NCBI GenBank assembly: GCA_947179155.2
Contig: OX359282.1
Span: forward strand, 3,030,001 to 3,094,000
Reading direction: 5' to 3'
Source of the DNA: Hedera helix
Lineage: Eukaryota; Streptophyta; Magnoliopsida; Apiales; Araliaceae
DNA length: 64,000 bases
Shown: positions 56,627-64,000 of the stretch, in pieces
How the letters are laid out: the number at the start of each line of letters is the position of its first letter
Numbering within the stretch: the first letter of the stretch is position 1
Position numbers and translations under genes: made by a program
The notes under the pieces: model-generated
Database searches by the model: none
Told to the model about the DNA's origin: nothing
What the model saw: the letters and a program-made list of their open reading frames with translations, nothing else

Positions 56627-58687
56627 ATGGGGCATTTAATGATTGATGCCAATGCTTCTGGTGACAGTTCGGATATCGAAGTTGATGATTTAAGGTGCGA
56701 GAATATAGCTGATAAAGATGTCAGCGATGAAGAGATTGAAGCAGAAGATTTGGAGAGGCGGATGTGGAAAGACCATATTAAACTCAAGAGGATCAAGGAA
56801 AGGCAAAAACTTGCAGCCCAGCAAGCTGCAGAGAAGCAAAAGAATAAGCAGATCACTGATCAGGCTCGACGGAAGAAAATGTCAAGAGCTCAGGATGGGA
56901 TTTTGAAGTATATGCTGAAGCTTATGGAGGTGTGCAAAGCTCGTGGATTTGTTTATGGGATTATTCCTGAAAAGGGTAAGGCAGTCAGCGGTGCTTCAGA
57001 TAATATTAGAGCTTGGTGGAAAGAGAAGGTGAAATTTGATAAGAATGGACCCGCAGCCATAGCCAAGTACGAAGCAGAGTTTTTTGCAAAGGGTGAGGGA
57101 GTTGGCTGTCAAAATGGAAACCCCCAAAGCGTTCTACAAGATTTGCAAGATGCAACTTTGGGGTCTCTTTTGTCTTCTTTGATGCAGCACTGTGATCCAC
57201 CTCAGAGGAAGTACCCACTAGAGAAGGGCATTCCCCCACCTTGGTGGTCATCTGGGAACGAAGAATGGTGGCTAAGATTAGGGCTACCCAAGGGTCAGAC
57301 TCCTCCATATAAGAAGCCACATGATTTGAAAAAGATGTGGAAAGTAGGAGTTCTAACTTCTGTGATAAAGCATATGTCTCCTAATTTTGCGAAGATCAGG
57401 AGGCTGATCCGGCGGTCGAAATGTTTGCAGGATAAGATGACTGCTAAGGAGAGCTCAATTTGGTTGAGGGTTTTGGATAGAGAGGAAGCCCTCATCCACC
57501 TGCCTAGTAGCGAGAATGGGGCATCTGGAATAACTGAGACACCTTCAGGTGGCCGTGGTGAGAAGAACAAACCCTCCAACAGCAGTGACAGTGACTATGA
57601 TGTTGATGGTGTTGAACATGGTTTGGGCTCTGTTTCATCTAAGGATGACAACAGAAATCAGCTAATCCTTGCGGAACCATCTGTCCATTCTCATAATACT
57701 TCCCCACAACTGGTTCAAGGAAAAGAGCAAACAGAGGAGCAACCTAAGAAAAAAAAGCGGCGTGTGAGAACAAACCTTGCTGAACAACAGGCTATGACAT
57801 CTCACACCGTGCCTCATGATGAGCCTCAAAACAGTCTGCCTGACATAAACCAGTCTGATTCACAGTTGGTTGTGTACGATATGCATGGAAGTCAACACGA
57901 AAATGACACAATTGCAGAACTGGGGCTTACAGAGAAAGAACCCGATGTTCAATTCCAGTTGCCAACATCGAAGTTGAACGATAATAACAATTACTTCATC
58001 CTTCCTTCTACCGGTGTAATCTCACATAGCACTTTTACGGGTGACAGGTCGATACTTTATCCAGCGATGCAAAATTCTGGTCATAGACCTCATGATCCTG
58101 GGTTTGCTCATGAACCTCAAGACTCTGGATTGCCTAATGTACATCAAGAATCTGGGTTGCATCACAGGCCTCAAAATTACCATGGACCTCAAGAGTTTGG
58201 ATTGCCTAATGTACATGAAGAGTCTGGGTTGCGTCACGGACCTGAAAATTATAATTTGCATTATGGATCTCAAAATTCTGCTATGCATCATGAACCTGAA
58301 AATGGTGTGTTACATCAAGGCCCTCCTTATGATCTTCTAAATCCATCAGTCACATTTGCTGCTAGGCATGATGGACAGCAGTCCCAGATCACATTTAATG
58401 AACTCCAGATTAGGTCAGATGGTTCTGGAGTCCAATTGCCAGTGTCACATAAAAATGAAGGTGGTTTAGCCGGAGGCAGTCTCAACAATTATGTTAACGA
58501 AACCTTTCAGAATGAGCAAGATCGACCTGTTGAGACTGATTATGGGTCTCCACTCAATAGTTTGTCACTAGATTATACAGGATTCAACAGTCCGTTCAGT
58601 ATTGGAATTGGAAACCCAAGTCCATTAGATGCCTCAGATATAGACTTTTTGCTTGATGATGATCTAATGCAATACTTTGGGGCCTAA
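56627..58687 (+). CDS. EIL3: EIN3-like transcription factor, EIL3/SLIM1 type (686 aa)
   Basis: The acidic N-terminus (about 1-45) is followed by DLERRMWKD and a basic stretch (about 50-90), then the plant-specific EIN3 DNA-binding domain (about 90-300) with KMSRAQDGILKYMLKLMEVC, FVYGIIPEKGK, WWKEKVKFDKNGPAAIAKYE and KKMWKVGVLT. NIRAWWKEKVKF and NSSDSDYDVDG point to the EIL3 (SLIM1) branch, which in Arabidopsis governs the sulfur-limitation response rather than ethylene signalling. EIN3-family genes are usually intronless in the coding part, as here. The C-terminal half is low complexity with Asn/His/Pro-rich repeats (about residues 485-568), and the protein ends in an acidic LLDDDLMQYFGA. It is longer than the Arabidopsis relative because of these repeats. 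The start chosen is the only one that gives the acidic N-terminus. Confidence 0.93.
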   Translation: MGHLMIDANASGDSSDIEVDDLRCENIADKDVSDEEIEAEDLERRMWKDHIKLKRIKERQKLAAQQAAEKQKNKQITDQARRKKMSRAQDGILKYMLKLMEVCKARGFVYGIIPEKGKAVSGASDNIRAWWKEKVKFDKNGPAAIAKYEAEFFAKGEGVGCQNGNPQSVLQDLQDATLGSLLSSLMQHCDPPQRKYPLEKGIPPPWWSSGNEEWWLRLGLPKGQTPPYKKPHDLKKMWKVGVLTSVIKHMSPNFAKIRRLIRRSKCLQDKMTAKESSIWLRVLDREEALIHLPSSENGASGITETPSGGRGEKNKPSNSSDSDYDVDGVEHGLGSVSSKDDNRNQLILAEPSVHSHNTSPQLVQGKEQTEEQPKKKKRRVRTNLAEQQAMTSHTVPHDEPQNSLPDINQSDSQLVVYDMHGSQHENDTIAELGLTEKEPDVQFQLPTSKLNDNNNYFILPSTGVISHSTFTGDRSILYPAMQNSGHRPHDPGFAHEPQDSGLPNVHQESGLHHRPQNYHGPQEFGLPNVHEESGLRHGPENYNLHYGSQNSAMHHEPENGVLHQGPPYDLLNPSVTFAARHDGQQSQITFNELQIRSDGSGVQLPVSHKNEGGLAGGSLNNYVNETFQNEQDRPVETDYGSPLNSLSLDYTGFNSPFSIGIGNPSPLDASDIDFLLDDDLMQYFGA
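58079..58330 (+). repeat. Coding repeats in the C-terminal part of the EIL3-like gene
   Basis: Degenerate copies of a unit around CTAATGTACATGAAGAGTCT, GGGTTGCGTCAC and GGACCTGAAAATTA recur four to six times. In the protein they give (S/F)GLPNVH-ESGL and H-x-P-(E/Q)N(Y/G) blocks. Confidence 0.8.
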
Positions 58688-59105
58688 CTCCTGAGGGTGC
58701 TACTTAAGGTTTATACGGTGCTTGCTTTTTCTCCAAAGCCTGAATTTACTCATTTTTCTGTTTATGTTTAGTTTGAATTAATGATTAATTTTTGCTGGTG
58801 TACTTTTGCAGGGGATTATAAAAATGAAGCATCTGATCCTAGGTAAATGAGTTTTTCTTTCTCCCTAGTGATTTTGTCAGTATCATCTTTAGATCTCAAG
58901 GCTGTAAGTTATGGTTGCACTACTTTTTTGTTGCTGAAGATCCCAAAAGGTTCTTGTAGATGAGGCAATTTGTTTGATTGGATTCAACGGAGTAATAATT
59001 TCCGTTTTCCTTTATCAAGTTAAGTGGGCATTTGTAAATTGCCACCCTTGTTTTGTTCCTGTCTTCATTTACTCTTCTAGTAATAATTTGTGTTGCATTG
59101 ACTTG
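58688..59105 (+). other. 3' UTR of the EIL3-like gene
   Basis: A small exon at 58812-58842 (acceptor ACTTTTGCAG, donor CCTAG|GTAAAT) suggests introns in the 3' UTR, which could make the transcript a target of nonsense-mediated decay. This is inferred from signals only. Confidence 0.35.

Positions 59106-59161
<56 letters not shown>
59106..59161. repeat. (TG)n microsatellite
   Basis: About 27 TG units, followed by a G-rich run (GGCGGGGAGGGGGGAGG). Confidence 0.97.
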
Positions 59162-59164
<3 letters not shown>

Positions 59165-60049
59165 GCGGGGAGGGGGGAGGAGATATAATATTCCAAGCAG
59201 AAGAACGGGGTTTGAAGTTTAATCACTTTAATTTCTGAAGTTATGATATAATTGTTGAGTCGCTTAAGCTTTTGCAGTAACTGGTGTCTTGACGAGGTTG
59301 CTTTTTGCTGAATTCGATTGTTGTTTTGGAAGTAAGTATTGTTATGTCATAGGTCCAAAAGAAGGAAACTAACCTTTTCAATTCCAGTTAGACATGCGGC
59401 AAGGCTTCTCATACTGCTTTGATGATCAATTCTTTGTAAACAAACAAACAATTTATGCTCTAAAAACCTTGACGAAGAGTTGTTACTAAGTGCTGGTTAA
59501 CCATAATAGCGTTGCTTCGGTGCAACTATCTAGTTAAATTTTTGCTGCTTGCAATCCCAATCAGCTATTAATCATGAACTCTCTAGTCATGAAACTTGTA
59601 CGTAGTTCTTTCACAGCTCTTGGTTTAGAATTAACCAGTGAGGACTGAGGATCTCCTTCATGCAGTAATTTAGTCAAGTACGGCCTACCTGGTAAATTTC
59701 ATATGACTGGAATAAAATTTGGAGACTCGAGTTTTGAAAATAAAAAAAAAATGTAATACTAACTTTTCTGCTGGGTGTTGAGCAAGCCATATGAATATAG
59801 ATCAGATTGCTTGGTGGAAATTCTCCGGAGACGATTGGTTTGTTTACTGATTTTGGAGGAGTTTGGCTAGTAAAGAACTAATTCATATTGGGGGTAGTGC
59901 CTTATATTTTTCAATCCTCAAGGGAGGTCCATATATAAATCCCAAAACACAAGTAAATTGCATCATATCAGTCATTTTATTCGGTACTGTTTAAATTAAG
60001 ATGGTGACATATATGGTGATTGGGAAGTATTATATATAGAAGTATGTAT
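59162..60049. other. Intergenic DNA, nothing recognised
   Basis: Non-repetitive sequence without a convincing ORF or structure. Confidence 0.4.
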
Positions 60050-61128
60050 CAACTAGAGGAGGTGGTTTAGTGGTGGGGTTGAGAGGTAGCAAGTAGCTAT
60101 TGGGAGGGGGTATATGTGCTTGTCCATGGTGGATTCTAGAAAGGCCTTTCGTGTTGGGTTTGCAGAAGCCCATCACTAGGGTATGAGAACATTTTGTCAG
60201 CCATGCCGCATTTGTGGTAGAGAGTGTGTTGCGTATCCTTCTTTTGAAAGGATATGTGGTTGGGGGAGGTTTCCTAATTTGTTTTCGATTGCAAAGAACT
60301 GGGACACCATGGTTGCAGATAATGTGGTGATTACAGGTGGAAGAGTCTCGTGGCAGCCAATTTTTTGTAGGAACTTTTAGGATCGGGAGTTAGAAAAAGT
60401 TGATGAGCTATTGCCATTGTTGCATGAGGTGGGTCCCTTTATGATGGTTGAGATTTGATGAGTTGGTTCTTCCAATAGTAGGAGGTATACTGTGAGTTCT
60501 TTTATGGAGTTTTGGGAGTAGTAGTGATTTGAGTTTTTTGTGGAAGAACATTTGGAGAGTAGGGGTTTCAAGGAAAGTGTTTTTCTTCTGAATTGCAGCA
60601 CGTGGGTGCTTTAACTTCAGAAAATGTGTGGAAGAAGGAAAGGTTTGTTGTTAATAGGTGCTATATGTGTTGAAAGGATTGGGAGTCTCCGGATCAGATA
60701 CTTTTACACTGTATTGTAGGGGTTTATGGGGAATTTGTGCTTATTGGCATGAAGTGGGTGATGTTGACCTCGACTACAAAATTCTTGCAAGCTTGGAAGG
60801 GTGCTAGCATACAAGGACAGCAAAGGGGATATGATTTCTTATTGTATGTGATCCTGTAGAGGGTGAGAAACAGGTTGTAATGCGATGATGAGAAAAACGG
60901 CGAGGCATATTAGATTTCTGTCTTTGAGCTTGTTTTTCAGGTAGAATGAGGTCTTTTCGGGAGGCTGGTTGTGTGTCATTGATTTATTGGCGGAGTTCAA
61001 TTTGGGGGCTTTTGGAACGTTCTTCGTAGTCTTTTGTATAAGGTTTTACTTGTATTTTGATGCTGCCTCCTTTTGGTACCTTTTTCATTTATTTTTAATA
61101 CATAATTACTTATTAAAAAAAAAACACA
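60050..61128 (+). mobile_element. L1-type LINE relic, 3' end with poly(A)
   Basis: Broken frames on the plus strand give pieces typical of the last part of plant L1 ORF2: FPNLFSIAKNWDTMVADNV, then SWQPIFCRNF, a Cys-rich RCYMC...LLHC zinc-finger-like motif (about 60657-60715), and a W-K-G block after it. Several stops and frameshifts interrupt it. It ends in a run of A at 61116-61125. The 5' limit is uncertain. The copy is old and dead. Confidence 0.7.
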
Positions 61129-61780
61129 GCTGGGGGGATTTGTAGTCAACAAGGTTCAAATTCGTGCAGTAGTCAATGAGATTCTCCTTCAGTAATAATA
61201 GTGCGTTGCTAATATAACAGTATCAGGTTAATATTGTATTGGCATTCGGCGTACGCCATCAGTTTCCCCATGCTTTCGACCCAATTCATGCATTCAACAC
61301 GAGTTTTATTTGATTCCATCAAGCTTGTTTTGTTATGCCCTTTTTTTGTGTGGGTAATATTCCATCAAGCTTGTTCACACACATTTCTTTTGCACATTTC
61401 TCTGCGATATCTGGTATCTCAATTCAAGTTAGGCTGGTATTGAGTAGTTTAGCATTTGAAAAACGTTTCTGTACTGGCGTTACTGGTGGTGTTCAACCCA
61501 GCAGGAAGCATAATGCAGCAAAGTCCCAGAATCTTTTGAAAGAAGGTTTGTATGCCTATCTTTTAACTTCTAACCATCTTTCTGGAGAAGAATGACTCTG
61601 TTCCAGCTGCTGCTGCTGCTGCTGCAAAAGGGTACGAGTCAGGGTGTGTATATTTGAATTTATGCTAATATGAGGATACAGGGAGATCACAGGTCATTTC
61701 AATTCTTATGGTTACTTTTGGAGTTGTGTTAGTTCTCGTAAAGACTTAATTCTCCAAAGAGTTTGTTTTAGAAGCTATAA
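61129..61780. other. Intergenic DNA with a short (CTG)n run
   Basis: The repeat CTGCTG lies at about 61602-61624. No gene is visible. The frames at 61234-61595 have no recognisable motif. Confidence 0.4.
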
Positions 61781-61791
61781 CTAGATACACA

Positions 61792-61809
61792 CCCGCACGT
61801 TGCTGCGGG
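61792..61809 (-). other. Subterminal hairpin of the Helitron
   Basis: A six-bp GC-rich stem (CCCGCA/TGCGGG) with a six-base loop sits in very AT-rich DNA. Confidence 0.8.
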
Positions 61810-62681
61810 ATTATTCATTTTGTTGATTATAAATTTATATATACATTTAATAAATTAAACTATAATAATGAGATGGTATATTTATAAATTAAAATTTTAT
61901 TAAATAAATGTATAACAAAAATAACTCATATAATTTTGCTCCAATGTATACAATTAAGTAATTATTTAGTTTTGTCAAAAAATACTTGATAGTCAGCAAT
62001 ACATTAAATTTTTCAACTCCATCTAAGCAATACATTTTAAATGACAACCGTGAAAATTTTAGATCTATGAAAGAAAATTAATTTTACTGTATAAAAGAAA
62101 ATTATAAGTATGAGATAATTATTTGTGATGTGATTTGTAATGAAAGTGTTAGTCTCTATTTATATGGTAAATAAAAAACGTGTTTATATCAATCACCTAT
62201 TAATTTGGGATAATATCAATTTGAAATTTTTTTTAGCTATAATTATCTTTTAAAAAAAATTAAAAACCCAAATATGGGAAATAATTTTCTGCATGAGAAT
62301 GGGATAATAATTTTGTGTGAAAATTATCTGTAAATAAAGTTCAAAAGCCCAAGTATTAGATAATAATATGGGATTCAAATTTTATGCTTGACATATTTAT
62401 TAGATAATACAAAATTGGGATTGCTGCAAATTTTATTTTTAAAGACCAAATAATCATGTTTCTATGTAGTTGTTGGTTTATATTATTTAGGATGCCAAAA
62501 TCAAGTTGAATACTAAATCATAAAATTAGATTTCATAATATCCAATAATCAATATTAAAACGAAAAAGCTTCTTCCAAATAATCCAAATTAACAACCCAA
62601 ACATGATTATGTTAAAAGTTATCAGAAATTAATAAATTTTAAAACCAAAAAGTCATCAGTAAAATGATTGAATGATTCAAA

Positions 62682-62866
62682 TTAATTTGAACCAATAAAG
62701 TTGTCATCTTTCTCGACTTTGATTTTCTTTTGCAACTTGTTGGTTGACATTTCAACATTAGTTGACTGAGATCCTTGTACATTATCGTTGCTAATTGAAT
62801 GTATATGCATTTTGCTTATAGGTGTGACATAATTTACAGCATCAGGTAATGACTCCCTTGTATAAA
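62682..62866 (-). pseudogene. Terminal exon of an RPA-like protein (Helitron-borne)
   Basis: After the acceptor TGGTACTATAG the exon reads about 60 codons to a TAA. The peptide contains LPDAVNYVTPISKMHIH and ends in a charged tail with KKIKVEKDD. It is clearly richer in polar residues than the neighbouring frames. The pattern recalls the C-terminus of RPA70-like single-strand binding proteins, from memory. Upstream exons are not evident between 62866 and the repeat array, so the gene is probably incomplete. Confidence 0.4.
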
Positions 62867-63119
62867 CTATAGTACCAAAAATACAACAAACATATAAGAA
62901 ATTGTTAAAAATGTAGATAATATTTTTTATACCAATTATACATATAAAATTGAGAATACATAAAAATATATGTGATAATAAGTACATGTAATGATAATAC
63001 CTGAATTCCATCACATAAGAAAATTATATGTAAATAATGAGATAATATGAGAAAAATATTATAACAATTATTGTTAGTATTTGTTTAATATGAGAAAAAT
63101 ACCGTATTATTAGTATTTG

Positions 63120-64000
63120 TTTAATTAAAAAATATCAATTTATGATTTTGATGTTATAATATTGAGAAATTAAATTAATTTATAAATATCATATCAATTT
63201 AGATTTGTATTGATTTTAGAGATTATAAAATCAACATATTAAAGTGAGATTGATTAACATATCACTTTAGATTTGGATCATGAGAATGGAATTTAAAATA
63301 TTAGAAAAAAATTCAATAGTTAAGGTATGAGATAATATTATAAATATAATTTTGTAGTAATTTTAGGATATAAAAATCAATGTTTGGAAATTAAAAAAGA
63401 TATGTTTAATTTAGGAGTGATTCATCAGTTTAATTTGTAAAAAATAATAACAATAATTTTAGATTTGTAAAAAATAATAAGAATCTCGATTTTGGTAGTG
63501 GTTGATTAATTAAAAAAATATCAATTTATGATTTTGATGTTGTAATATTGATAAATTAAATTAGTTGATAAAATCATATTAGTTTAGATTTATTGTGATT
63601 TTGGGGATTATTAAATCAACATATTAATGTGGGATTGATTAAAATATCAGTTTAGATTTGGATAAAGAGAATGCAATTAAAAATATTAAAAAAAAAATTC
63701 AATAGTTCAACTATGAGATAATATTTAAAAAAAAAATATTGTAATAGTTATTGTTACTATTTATTTAGTATGAGAAAATTAATGTATTATTAGTATTTAT
63801 TTAATTAAAAAATATCAATTTATTATTTTGATGTTGGAATATTGAGAATTAAATTAGTTGATAAATATCATATCAATTTAGATTTGTAGTGATTTTGAGA
63901 ATTATAAAATCAACATATTGACATGGGATTGATTAAAATATCAGTTTACATTTGGATAATGAGAATGGAATTAAAAATATTAGAAAAAAATCAATAGTTC
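63120..64000. repeat. Tandem repeat, three copies of about 290-390 bp, running off the window
   Basis: The block beginning AATATCAATTTATGATTTTG and containing TCAATTTAGATTTGTA, ATAAAATCAACATATT and AGATTTGGATAATGAG recurs at about 63131, 63517 and 63811. The copies differ by scattered substitutions and one insertion. No ORF. Confidence 0.85.

Larger units (their letters stand above)
61781..64000 (-). mobile_element. Helitron, 3' part, minus strand (runs beyond the window)
   Basis: The minus strand has CCCGCAGCAACGTGCGGG (61809-61792), seven bases, then CTAG (61784-61781) and a T. This is the subterminal hairpin, CTRR end and host T that define a Helitron 3' terminus. Within 1 kb on the same strand lies an RPA-like terminal exon, as expected since plant Helitrons encode RPA-like proteins. 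The 5' end and the Rep/helicase gene are not in the window. Confidence 0.6.

Noticed and set aside
60183..60380. Independent 65-codon gene
   Set aside because: Better explained as a fragment of a broken LINE ORF2 that continues in other frames downstream.

Overview
The window looks like nuclear DNA from a dicot plant. It is AT-rich and packed with transposable elements. It carries three intact-looking, intron-bearing plant genes of clear plant families: a Gfo/Idh/MocA-type oxidoreductase, an MCTP/FTIP protein with three C2 domains, and an EIN3-like factor closest to EIL3/SLIM1. I cannot name the species from the sequence alone.

Layout. 1-13318: a near-complete Ty3/gypsy chromovirus (Tekay/Del-like) on the minus strand. 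Its LTRs are about 3.9 kb and the left one is cut by the window edge. It has a gag-pol frame with one in-frame TGA, a C-terminal chromodomain and an extra coiled-coil ORF between the primer site and gag. 13319-17225: a long (ATT)n tract split by a 2.94-kb solo LTR with a perfect 5-bp target duplication. 17771-24326: the oxidoreductase gene (12 coding exons, plus strand), with several small DNA transposons in its introns. 24960-33500: AT-rich intergenic DNA with microsatellites, MITE-like elements and a possible Helitron end. 33540-37400: the MCTP/FTIP gene, with introns only in the 5' UTR. 37400-40862: intergenic DNA with a 171-bp foldback hairpin and the remnant of a minus-strand exon. 40863-50764: a complete but inactivated Ty3/gypsy element of the Tat group (plus strand) with two RNase H domains, a spliced antisense gene and 3' tandem repeats. 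It splits the exon remnant. 51081-55367: a 4.3-kb element with 0.6-0.7-kb terminal inverted repeats around an (AAT/AGT)n array. 56080-58850: the EIL3-like gene. 60180-61128: an L1-type LINE relic with a poly(A) tail. 61781-64000: the 3' part of a minus-strand Helitron with an RPA-like terminal exon and a tandem-repeat array running off the window.

The three host genes are unrelated in function and independently promoted; there is no cluster or operon. Most of the unusual content lies in the mobile elements: extra ORFs in two LTR retrotransposons (one sense coiled coil, one antisense and spliced), the long-TIR element and the Helitron end. Exon boundaries were derived by hand from splice signals and reading phase. 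All family assignments come from reading motifs, with no database search.
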